NCBI GenBank assembly: GCA_029820875.1
Contig: JALGUK010000006.1
Span: 1 to 18,836, forward strand
Source: Candidatus Zipacnadia bacterium
GTDB taxonomy: Bacteria; Armatimonadota; UBA5377; JALGUK01
DNA length: 18,836 bases
Reading direction: 5' to 3'
The notes under the pieces were generated by a model, which ran no database searches, had not been told where the DNA came from, and saw only the letters and a program-made list of their open reading frames with translations. Shown piece by piece: positions 1-6,911 of this stretch. The position numbers were made by a program, and so were the translations under genes. The number at the start of each line of letters is the position of its first letter. Within the stretch, counting starts at the first letter, position 1.

Positions 1-448
1 GAAGTCGAAGCTCGGGAAGGAGCCGTTGCCCAGGGGAGCAGCGCGCATTTTCATTAGCAAAGGCGGGAGCCGCACATTTGTCGGCGAGGACTGGCTTGCA
101 TATACACCCGTCGGCAAGGAGGCCAGACTTTACGTAGGCTCCGCACGGGACATTACCGTCAAGCGTACCCAGCAAATGCGTAAACAGACTAACATCCGCC
201 GTGACATCAGGGATCGGGTTGTCCTGTACGATCTGGAGGAGATTTACCAGTTCGAGGTCAAGAACCACAGAAACAAGCCCGCTAAGGTCAAAATCGTAGA
301 CCACGTCGAGGGCTACTGGGAAATGCTCGAGGCGCAAATCGAGTACAAAAAGACGGACGCGACTACCATCGAGTTCGCGCCGGAGCTGCAACCGCAGCAG
401 GAGAGCAAGTTCATCTATCACGTCGTCCGCAGGAACTTGAGCCGATAG
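1..448 (+). CDS. DUF4139-domain protein, C-terminal part (5' end outside window)
   Basis: The reading frame (codons from base 2) is open to the left edge, so only the last 148 residues of a longer protein are visible. The visible part is typical of the C-terminal end of DUF4139 proteins: a segment like L-G-x-x-P-L-P-R-G near the start (bases 14-40), a middle strand-rich stretch with V-G-x-A-R-D-I-T-V-K, then a V-x-N-H-R-x-x-x-A-K-V-x-I-V-D-H-V-x-G-Y-W segment and a closing F-x-Y-H-V-V-R-R. These proteins are predicted to be secreted or envelope-associated; their function is not established. The gene ends 139 bases before pilB, and a promoter lies in between, so it probably belongs to the upstream transcription unit rather than the pilus operon. 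The internal TTG at base 26 is not a likely start. The family call is from recalled motif style, not a search. Confidence 0.72.
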   Translation, partial: KSKLGKEPLPRGAARIFISKGGSRTFVGEDWLAYTPVGKEARLYVGSARDITVKRTQQMRKQTNIRRDIRDRVVLYDLEEIYQFEVKNHRNKPAKVKIVDHVEGYWEMLEAQIEYKKTDATTIEFAPELQPQQESKFIYHVVRRNLSR

Positions 449-469
449 GAGACCAGCCGTCGAAGAAGG

Positions 470-498
470 TTGACTCGGTGGAGCGTTTCAATTATAAT
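470..498 (+). promoter_or_regulatory. Near-consensus sigma-70 promoter for the pilus operon
   Basis: The sequence has TTGACT at 470-475 (5 of 6 to TTGACA), a spacer of exactly 17 bases, and a perfect TATAAT at 493-498. A transcript would start near base 505, giving a leader of about 80 bases before the pilB start codon. It lies in the gap after the DUF4139 gene and points into the pilus genes. It is the only strong promoter-like element I found between genes in the window. Confidence 0.75.
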
Positions 499-571
499 CA
501 ATTGGGGTATATCCGGTACCAGCAAATCCCTGCCTGACCGCATTCGTCCATACCGACGGCCCGGCGGCCGA

Positions 572-579
572 AGAGGTGA
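572..579 (+). promoter_or_regulatory. Shine-Dalgarno that sets the pilB start
   Basis: AGAGGTGA lies 8 bases before the ATG at 588. The upstream in-frame GTG at 576 is inside this site and therefore cannot be the start it serves. Confidence 0.7.
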
Positions 580-587
580 CTACGACC

Positions 588-2348
588 ATGGCACAACGTG
601 GAGGGCGTGAGCTCATCGGTCAGATGCTCATCAAGAAGGGCGCGATTACTCAGGAACAGCTCGATAAGGCTCTTGAAACTCAGAAGCAGTCGACTCAGAA
701 AATCGGTGAGATTCTTGTAGACCTTGGTTTTGTCACTCCGGACGTCCTCTATAAAACGCTGACCGAACAGCTTAATGTCCGCTACGTTGATCTGGCAAAA
801 TTTGCCATAGACAACGACGTCGCGCTCCTGCTGCCGCGCGACATGTGCGAGCGGTACGAGGCGCTGGCGATCGCCCGCGGGCAGGGGACCCTGATAGTCG
901 CCATGAGCGAGCCGTCCAATGTCATTGCTCTGGACGATTTGAAGATGCGCGCCCAGCAGACGATAGAGCCGGTGCTGGCGGAAGGGGCGAAGATTCGGGC
1001 GGCGATAGAGCGGATTTTCGGCGACGTAGGCGGTGGTCGCGCTGAGCGGGACAGCCAGATGGGCGCATGGTTGGAGCAGGTGCGCGAGTCCCGTACCATG
1101 ACTGGTGAAGATATGGTGACGGACGGCACCGGTCGGCGCGAGGACTTCGACAGGGTCGAGGAGTTGACCGAGGAAGCGCCGATTATCAAGATGACCAAGG
1201 TCATCATACAGCAGGCCATCAAGGAACGGGCGAGCGACTTCCATATCGAGCCGGGGCGGCGCGATGTTCGCATCCGGTACCGTATAGATGGTGTTTTGCA
1301 CGAGATTATGAAGGTGCCCAAGTATGTGCACGCCCCCCTTGTCTCGCGCCTGAAGATTATGTCCGACATGAACATCGCCGAGCGGCGCGTCCCACAGGAC
1401 GGACGTATCCATGTCCGGCATCAGAAGAAGGACTATGACCTGCGCACCTCGGTTATCCCTACTACGATGGGCGAGAAGTTCGTTGCGCGAATCCTTGATA
1501 AGACCAGCATCCTAATCGGCTTGGACAAGCTCGGCCTGTTGCCTGACACGCAAGCGCAACTTGAAAACCTCATCATTCAGCCGAACGGAATGCTGCTTTG
1601 GACCGGCCCAACCGGTAGCGGTAAGACAACCTCGCAGTACGCCGTCCTGAATAAGATTAACTCCATAGAGAAAAACATCATCACGATTGAGGACCCCGTA
1701 GAGTATCAGCTTGACGGAATCAGCCAAGTGCACGTCAACCGCAAGGCGGGCCTGACGTTTGCTATCGCCCTTAAATACTTCCTCCGTCAGGACCCCGACA
1801 TCATCATGGTCGGAGAGATTCGAGACCTGGAGACGTCTGAAATCGCCATCCAGGCATCGCTTACCGGTCACTTGGTACTTAGTACTCTCCACACCAACGA
1901 CGCGCCTTCTTCAGTTACGCGACTCGTGGACATGGGGGTTGAGCCGTTCCTGATATCGGCATCGGTCATTGGCTGCGTGGCGCAGCGACTGGCTCGCAGG
2001 ATTTGCGAAAACTGCAAGGAGCCTTACGAGCCGCGGCGCGACCAGCTTTTGGGGCTGGGCTTTGACCCGGATGCGCCGGAGAACAAGGGCGTCACCTTCT
2101 ACCACGGTGCAGGTTGTGACCACTGTCGCCAGACCGGATACGTGGGGCGGATTGGAATTTTCGAGCTGATGCAGATGAACCAAGAGATTGCGGAGTTGGT
2201 CGTCAAGCACGCCTCTTATGCAGATATCAAGGAGGCTGCGATAGCGGCTGGGATGAGAACCATGCAGCAAGACGGCCTCAAGAAGGTCCTCTCCGGCGTA
2301 ACGACGGTGGAGGAAGTCGCTCGAGTGGTCTTCACAGCAGGATTTTAG
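588..2348 (+). CDS. pilB: Type IV pilus assembly / type II secretion ATPase PilB (GspE family) with MshEN domain
   Basis: This 586-aa cytoplasmic hexameric ATPase would drive pilin polymerisation on the PilC platform. Residues 9-61 form an MshEN-type N-domain: two 24-residue motifs (9-32 and 38-61), each with G at position 3, L at 6, 17 and 21, and Q at 24, separated by exactly five residues. This is the layout of known c-di-GMP-binding MshE/PilB N-domains. The ATPase core shows Walker A GPTGSGKT (340-347), the Asp box T-I-E-D-P-V-E-Y around D369, Walker B D-P-D-I-I-M-V-G-E-I-R-D (402-413) and the His box G-H-L-V-L-S-T-L-H-T-N (from 427). The zinc-binding tetracysteine C473/C476 with C510/C513 is typical of GspE/PilB. 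The ATG at 588 is chosen because of the Shine-Dalgarno at 572-579. It is the first gene after the promoter at 470-498. The arginine expected at position 1 of each MshEN motif is Leu in the first and Lys in the second. Confidence 0.96.
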   Translation: MAQRGGRELIGQMLIKKGAITQEQLDKALETQKQSTQKIGEILVDLGFVTPDVLYKTLTEQLNVRYVDLAKFAIDNDVALLLPRDMCERYEALAIARGQGTLIVAMSEPSNVIALDDLKMRAQQTIEPVLAEGAKIRAAIERIFGDVGGGRAERDSQMGAWLEQVRESRTMTGEDMVTDGTGRREDFDRVEELTEEAPIIKMTKVIIQQAIKERASDFHIEPGRRDVRIRYRIDGVLHEIMKVPKYVHAPLVSRLKIMSDMNIAERRVPQDGRIHVRHQKKDYDLRTSVIPTTMGEKFVARILDKTSILIGLDKLGLLPDTQAQLENLIIQPNGMLLWTGPTGSGKTTSQYAVLNKINSIEKNIITIEDPVEYQLDGISQVHVNRKAGLTFAIALKYFLRQDPDIIMVGEIRDLETSEIAIQASLTGHLVLSTLHTNDAPSSVTRLVDMGVEPFLISASVIGCVAQRLARRICENCKEPYEPRRDQLLGLGFDPDAPENKGVTFYHGAGCDHCRQTGYVGRIGIFELMQMNQEIAELVVKHASYADIKEAAIAAGMRTMQQDGLKKVLSGVTTVEEVARVVFTAGF

Positions 2349-2428
2349 AATTCGCGCTGTCGCTTCTTGCCGCTGTTACGCGCACGAGTTCGCACTAATT
2401 GCTTAGGCGGGTCGCTCCCAATTTTATT

Positions 2429-2434
2429 AGGAGG
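2429..2434 (+). promoter_or_regulatory. Shine-Dalgarno that sets the pilT start
   Basis: AGGAGG is 9 bases before the ATG at 2444. The upstream in-frame TTG at 2399 has no such site, and a TTG at 2438 is too close. Confidence 0.7.
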
Positions 2435-2443
2435 CAGTTGTGG

Positions 2444-3649
2444 ATGGAACAAGATCGCATCGCGCGCCCTCAGGTCTCCCAGCCGCAAGTCGGGGAACAG
2501 ACTGCACCACAATCACGGGGAGCCAACCAAGCCACAACGCTTGCGCAGCGTAGAGCGGCTACGAAGAGACGGCCGATCTATGATGTGCACCTGGATGAGC
2601 TGTTGGAGGTCGTGGTGCAGCAAGAGGCCTCGGACTTACACCTGGCAGTGGGTCTGCCGCCGGTCATGCGCGTTGATGGAACTCTCAAAGCGATGAACTA
2701 CGAGCCGTTGACCCCTGATGTGACCCGGCGGATGATTTATGATATTCTAAGCGACGAGCAGATCCAGCGTTTCGAGACGAATCTCGAGCTGGACTTTTCA
2801 TATGCTCTGCAGAAGGTCGCCCGGTTTCGGTGCAATATCTTCAAAGACAAGGGCGAAATGGCTGCAGCGTTCCGTCTTATCCCCACGCGGATTCCGACGA
2901 TAGATGAGCTCCTCCTGCCCAAGGTGCTGCATGAGTTGGTGAAGCTACCTCGAGGCTTCGTGCTCGTGACCGGACCCACCGGCAGCGGGAAATCCACCAC
3001 TCTGGCCGCGATGGTCAACGAGATAAACGAAACGCGGCATGAGCACATCATCACCATCGAAGACCCGATCGAATACCTTCACCAACACAAGAAGTCCATC
3101 ATCAATCAGCGGGAGCTCGGGCATGATACCTGGAAGTTCGACAGCGCGCTTCGCTCGGCCCTGCGCGAAGACCCTGACGTATTGCTCGTCGGTGAGATGC
3201 GCGATCTGGAAACCATGGCTCTGGCCATCACCTGTGCGGAAACGGGTCACCTTGTTTTTGCGACGTTGCACACGAACAATGCGGCTGAGTCCATTGACCG
3301 TATGATTGACGTCTTCCCTCCCGGTCAGCAGGAGCAAATCCGGGTCCAGCTCTCCAACAACCTCGCCGCGGTCATCTCCCAGCAGCTTCTGCCGAGAGCC
3401 GGACAGCCGGGACGGGTGGTGGCCGTTGAGGTGATGGTCGCCACTGCGGCAATCCGGAACCTGATTCGCGAGGCCAAGGCCCACCAGATTACGTCCATAG
3501 TCCAGACCAGCGGCGAGTATGGTATGCAGACCATGGACCAGGCGCTCCGTGACCTCTACCAGTCCGGGATGATTACCTATGAGATCGCCATGGAACACGC
3601 GATAAACCGTGAGGAGCTACAAAAGCTGATGCGCTCGCGAGAGGCATAG
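2444..3649 (+). CDS. pilT: Type IV pilus retraction ATPase PilT
   Basis: This 401-aa cytoplasmic ATPase would depolymerise the filament and power twitching or retraction. The core is classic PilT: A-S-D-L-H-L and a PAS-like N-domain from about residue 50, Walker A GPTGSGKST (177-185), Asp box T-I-E-D-P-I-E-Y, Walker B D-P-D-V-L-L-V-G-E-M-R-D, His box G-H-L-V-F-A-T-L-H-T-N-N, and the PilT signature AIRNLIRE (336-343). That signature distinguishes PilT from PilB. Residues 1 to about 47 are a Gln-, Arg- and Ala-rich, probably disordered extension not found in short PilT proteins. There is no tetracysteine motif, as expected. It lies 95 bases after pilB and 100 before pilC. A retraction motor argues for a true type IV pilus rather than a pure type II secretion system. 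Confidence 0.95.
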   Translation: MEQDRIARPQVSQPQVGEQTAPQSRGANQATTLAQRRAATKRRPIYDVHLDELLEVVVQQEASDLHLAVGLPPVMRVDGTLKAMNYEPLTPDVTRRMIYDILSDEQIQRFETNLELDFSYALQKVARFRCNIFKDKGEMAAAFRLIPTRIPTIDELLLPKVLHELVKLPRGFVLVTGPTGSGKSTTLAAMVNEINETRHEHIITIEDPIEYLHQHKKSIINQRELGHDTWKFDSALRSALREDPDVLLVGEMRDLETMALAITCAETGHLVFATLHTNNAAESIDRMIDVFPPGQQEQIRVQLSNNLAAVISQQLLPRAGQPGRVVAVEVMVATAAIRNLIREAKAHQITSIVQTSGEYGMQTMDQALRDLYQSGMITYEIAMEHAINREELQKLMRSREA

Positions 3650-3662
3650 AAAGAAGCAGCTA

Positions 3663-3679
3663 CGGAACAGTGGCCGGGT
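3663..3679 (+). repeat. Intergenic element shared with 13875-13890
   Basis: CGGAACAGTGGCCGGGT lies 14 bases after the pilT stop codon. A copy differing only by a missing A is found 14 bases after the stop of the PilX-like gene. It sits between the arms of an inverted repeat GCTAC (3659-3663) / GTAGC (3681-3685). Function unknown; it could be part of an RNA structure or a protein-binding site. Confidence 0.45.
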
Positions 3680-3749
3680 GGTAGCAATGTGGAGGCGTCG
3701 GGAGTGCCGATAGCTGGGGCCGCTGGTTGCTGCTGAGGAGGTAAGTGCG

Positions 3750-4976
3750 ATGCCAGTCTTTGCGTATAAGGCCAGGAGTGTCCAATCGGGGAAGGTCGAA
3801 CCGGGGACGATCGAAGCCGATAGCCAGCAGATCGCCATCCGGACATTGCGCGAGCAAGGGTATTGGGTTACCGACATCAAGCAGCAGAAGGCAAAGGCCG
3901 CACCGAAGCCCGGCGGCGGATTCGGCCTGTTTAAGCGCGTCGGATTGCGCCACCTGTCAATCTTCGCCCGACAGTTTTCGACCATGATCAACGCCGGTGT
4001 TTCACTTGTGCGGTGCCTGGATGTTCTCGAACAGCAGACAGCGAATGCCACGCTGCGGGAGATTATTCAGGATCTCACGGTTGAGATCGAAGGCGGTGCT
4101 ACGCTCTCGCGAGCCATGAGCAAGTACCCTCGGGTGTTTTCCAATCTCGCAATCGGTTTGGTGCGGGCCGGCGAGGTTGGCGGTGTGCTCGACGAGAGCC
4201 TCGACCGCCTTGCAACGTTCCTCGAGGCAGATATGAACCTGCGGCGCAAGGTCAAAAGCGCTCTGACCTATCCTGTAATCGTCGTTTTCGTCGCCCTCGG
4301 CATTGTCACGTTCCTTATGACTTTCATTCTCCCCAAATTCATGAAGCTTTTCGAAGACCTCGATATAGAGGAGTTCCCCGCGACCACATTGATGCTCAAG
4401 AATTTCAGCGACTTCCTCATCCAGAAGTGGTGGATGGCTCTCATCATCCTCATAGCGTTCATACTGGTGTTCAGGGCTGCGCTCCGGACACGAACGGGCA
4501 AGCGCGTCTGGGACATGATCAAGCTGAGGCTGCCGGTTTTCGGCATGTTGAATCGGCGCATCGCTCTCGCACGGTTCTCGCGGACTCTCGCCACACTGCT
4601 GACAAGTGGTGTCCCCATCCTGCAGGCGATGGAGACGGTGGCAGGCACCGTGGACAACGAGATCATCTCCGATGCTATTTTGGCATCGCGGGCAAGCATC
4701 CGCGAGGGGGATACAATTGCAGTCCCGCTGGCCGAGAGCAAGCAGTTCCCGCCGATGGTTGTGCAGATGATAAGCATCGGGGAGGAGACAGGCGCGCTGG
4801 ACGCAATGCTGGCGAAGGTAGCCGACTTCTACGAAGCTGAAGTCGAGGCCCAGCTCGAGAGCTTGACAGCAGCGCTCGAGCCGGTCCTGATTGTTATGCT
4901 TGGTTTCATGGTCGGCTTCATCGTCATATCCATGTTCATGCCGCTGCTGACCGTGATTTCAAACTTGAGCCAATAG
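3750..4976 (+). CDS. pilC: Type IV pilus inner-membrane platform protein PilC (GspF family)
   Basis: This 408-aa polytopic inner-membrane protein couples the PilB and PilT motors to pilin extraction and insertion. It opens with the family's M-P-x-F-x-Y-K-A-R and A-x-x-x-L-R-x-Q-G-Y pattern. Two T2SF domains follow: the first from about residue 65 (R-Q-F-S-T-M-I-N-A-G-V-S-L) to 190, the second from about 268 (F-S-R-T-L-A-T-L-L-T-S-G-V-P-I) to 400. Membrane segments are seen near 174-193, 227-243 and 380-402. The length is normal for the family. The start ATG is preceded 8 bases upstream by GAGGAGGT. The signature E-P-V-L-I-V-M-L-G-x-M-V-G-F near the C-terminus is conserved. Confidence 0.95.
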   Translation: MPVFAYKARSVQSGKVEPGTIEADSQQIAIRTLREQGYWVTDIKQQKAKAAPKPGGGFGLFKRVGLRHLSIFARQFSTMINAGVSLVRCLDVLEQQTANATLREIIQDLTVEIEGGATLSRAMSKYPRVFSNLAIGLVRAGEVGGVLDESLDRLATFLEADMNLRRKVKSALTYPVIVVFVALGIVTFLMTFILPKFMKLFEDLDIEEFPATTLMLKNFSDFLIQKWWMALIILIAFILVFRAALRTRTGKRVWDMIKLRLPVFGMLNRRIALARFSRTLATLLTSGVPILQAMETVAGTVDNEIISDAILASRASIREGDTIAVPLAESKQFPPMVVQMISIGEETGALDAMLAKVADFYEAEVEAQLESLTAALEPVLIVMLGFMVGFIVISMFMPLLTVISNLSQ

Positions 4977-5096
4977 CTGTGACAATCACCTGAGGGCCGA
5001 GGCGAGTCGCGAGTGCGCCCAGGGGTCCTTTGCCGAAGGGGCCGGGCAAGTTAAGGCGCCACTGCGTACATCCCGAGGCACGGGACTGCGAGACGA

Positions 5097-5960
5097 ATGG
5101 CAAACTTTATTAGCGGCGCGTTATTCTTCGTCTTCGGGGCGGTTGTTGGTAGTTTTCTGAATGTTTGTGCGTACCGGATTCCAAGAGCTGAATCAATCAT
5201 ATGGCCGGGCTCGCGCTGCCCCAGTTGCGGTGCCCAACTGAAAGCGTGGGACCTGCTCCCATTAGTCTCACAACTGTTGCAGGGCAGCCGGTGCCGGTAT
5301 TGTGGGAAGCGCTTCAGTTGGCAGTACTTCATCGGAGAGCTAATGTCGGCTCTCCTTTTCCTGTTCGCCTACCTCCAATTTGGAGCTAATGGACAGTGGC
5401 TGTCGGTTGCGTGCATTATTATCGCCGGCGCCACGCTCATCATTATCTTCTTCATCGACCTGAGACACTATATCATCCCGGACGAGCTTGTCTGGATTGT
5501 TCTTGGTGTGGGCGTTGTCTGGGATATCGGTCGGTTGGCACAGCATGTGCAGGAATGGGGCTGGATAACGTTTCAAGAGTCCGCGGGGAATATGGCCCCC
5601 ACCGTCTTTCTGCCCCGTTCGTTGGTAGGAGCGGCCATCGGAGCAGGCGCTTTTGTTGCAATCGGATGGTTTTTTACCCGTCTTTTCGGCAAGGAAAGCC
5701 TTGGGGGTGGGGATGTTAAGCTGGCGGCTGGGGTGGGAGCGATACTCGGTCCGGGCTATGCGTTCGCCGTATGGTTTCTCCTTGCAGTCTTCGCCGGTGC
5801 GGCCGTCGGCGTAGTGTTGTGGATAGTCCGGGCGCGCAAGAGAGGCGAGTACATTCCGTTCGGCCCCTTCCTGGCCCTCAGCGCCATTGTAATGATGCTA
5901 TGGGGAAACGAATTGACAACTGTGTTCATTGTGCACTTCTATACGCCATTCCTGCACTGA
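5097..5960 (+). CDS. pilD: Prepilin leader peptidase / N-methyltransferase PilD (GspO family)
   Basis: This 287-aa polytopic inner-membrane aspartic protease cleaves prepilins after the conserved glycine and usually methylates the new N-terminal residue. The N-terminus has G-A-V-V-G-S-F-L-N-V-C-A-Y-R-I-P-R. A zinc-ribbon-like methyltransferase region has C41-x2-C44 and C66-x2-C69. The two catalytic aspartates are D121 in F-I-D-L-R-H-Y-I-I-P-D and D206 in G-G-G-D-V-K-L. Eight or so hydrophobic helices fit the family. The Shine-Dalgarno before the ATG is weak (only GAGA is close), so translation may be lower than that of its neighbours, or the start could be off by a few codons. It sits between pilC and the pseudopilins it would process. 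Confidence 0.94.
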   Translation: MANFISGALFFVFGAVVGSFLNVCAYRIPRAESIIWPGSRCPSCGAQLKAWDLLPLVSQLLQGSRCRYCGKRFSWQYFIGELMSALLFLFAYLQFGANGQWLSVACIIIAGATLIIIFFIDLRHYIIPDELVWIVLGVGVVWDIGRLAQHVQEWGWITFQESAGNMAPTVFLPRSLVGAAIGAGAFVAIGWFFTRLFGKESLGGGDVKLAAGVGAILGPGYAFAVWFLLAVFAGAAVGVVLWIVRARKRGEYIPFGPFLALSAIVMMLWGNELTTVFIVHFYTPFLH

Positions 5961-5976
5961 GTCAGCAGGTTTAGAC

Positions 5977-6045
5977 GCCCGCCGAGACGGGTATACGCAA
6001 CCTGTGAATGGGTTCCCGGCGGGCTCAGCCGCGATGGGATGCGGC
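5977..6045 (+). promoter_or_regulatory. Inverted-repeat-rich leader before the first pseudopilin
   Basis: The gap between pilD and the first pseudopilin holds a perfect 8-bp inverted repeat, GCCCGCCG (5977-5984) / CGGCGGGC (6017-6024). A smaller AACC/GGTT pair (5999-6002 / 6011-6014) lies inside it. A second perfect hairpin follows, GCCGC (6028-6032) / GCGGC (6041-6045) with an 8-base loop. The Shine-Dalgarno GGAGG comes at 6064-6068. There is no T-run, so this is not a standard terminator. It may be a transcript-processing or attenuating structure that sets pseudopilin levels; this is inference. Confidence 0.35.
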
Positions 6046-6077
6046 GGTCAGCCTGACGTGATGGGAGGCAGAGCAAT

Positions 6078-6842
6078 ATGCATAGAGCCCACCGAGCCGG
6101 TAAAGGTTTTACTCTGGTGGAACTTCTGGTCGTCATCGGGATCATCGCTGTCCTGGCGGCCATTATTGTCCCGGTATTCAACATCGCCAAGCGCAAGGCT
6201 GTGGAGGCGAAGACCAGGGAGCAGATGCAACAGATAGTCCTCGCGCTTCAGGAGTTTCACCAACGCTACAAGCATTATCCGCCGCCACCGGTGTACAATG
6301 GAGCGGAGAACCGCTACGAGGGAGGCCTTTCGGCCCTGTACCCGGACTTCCTCGACTCGCAGAGCGTATTGATTTGTTCGGAGGATCCTGTTACGGATCT
6401 GGACCCCTCGACCATCCCGCAGGGGTACAGTTCCTACAACGGTATTCCGATAGCACCTCAGAGCGGCAACTGGAATCTGGACCCGACGAAGATTCTTTAC
6501 AATTATTATGGCCTCAGCGACGGCTCGGCCGAATGCGGTGGGATAGCAGCGGGCTTTGACGTAGGAGCTGTCAACCGGGGTACTCGTAATCCACCAACCG
6601 GATGGGCCGGCCGGTGGAGCCAGTCCGTGGCACCGGGGACGCCCTCGCGGAAAATGCCGCGCCTTCTGAACCGGTATGCCCCGGACAATACAATTGCGTT
6701 CTCGTGCCCGTATTTTGCGGGTGACCCTTCACGAGATAAAGAACAGGCCTATATTATCGTGCGTTTGAACGGGCGTGCGGAGAAGGTTAGTACAAATCTG
6801 GACCAGGCGGGGTTGACCAAGCTATGGGTCGTGCAGGAATAG
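6078..6842 (+). CDS. GspG/FimU-like type IV pseudopilin
   Basis: This 254-aa pseudopilin has a short basic leader of 10 residues ending in G-K-G. Its G10/F11 cleavage site is followed by F-T-L-V-E with Glu at mature position 5 and a 20-residue hydrophobic helix ending P-V-F. After the helix come the charged A-K-R-K-A-V-E-A-K-T and a Q-x-x-x-A-L-x-x-F-H-x-R-Y-x-x-Y-P-P-P stretch typical of GspG/H-like proteins. The C-terminal part has a C-P-Y-F-A-G then V-R-L-N-G-R-A-E-K-V pattern that recurs in the pseudopilin at 8795-9586 (C-N-Y-H-A-G, then L-F-L-D-G-R-V), so the two look like paralogues. It would be processed by the adjacent PilD. GGAGG lies 9 bases before the ATG. It is larger than a normal major pseudopilin (about 140 aa), so a minor or priming role is more likely. 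Confidence 0.88.
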   Translation: MHRAHRAGKGFTLVELLVVIGIIAVLAAIIVPVFNIAKRKAVEAKTREQMQQIVLALQEFHQRYKHYPPPPVYNGAENRYEGGLSALYPDFLDSQSVLICSEDPVTDLDPSTIPQGYSSYNGIPIAPQSGNWNLDPTKILYNYYGLSDGSAECGGIAAGFDVGAVNRGTRNPPTGWAGRWSQSVAPGTPSRKMPRLLNRYAPDNTIAFSCPYFAGDPSRDKEQAYIIVRLNGRAEKVSTNLDQAGLTKLWVVQE

Positions 6843-6911
6843 CCGTGGAGCGGTGCCCGGCAGGCGTTCGAGGATACACAGCGGCCGTTATGCAGAGGAG
6901 GTGAACCCAGA

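Noticed and set aside
498..1421. Long minus-strand open frame (307 codons) opposite pilB
   Set aside because: It is the codon shadow of a highly conserved pilB; the translated product has no recognisable domain, and no ribosome-binding site was seen.
5668..5675. T-runs at about 5668 and 15009 as possible terminators
   Set aside because: Both lie inside conserved coding sequence and are not preceded by a strong stem.
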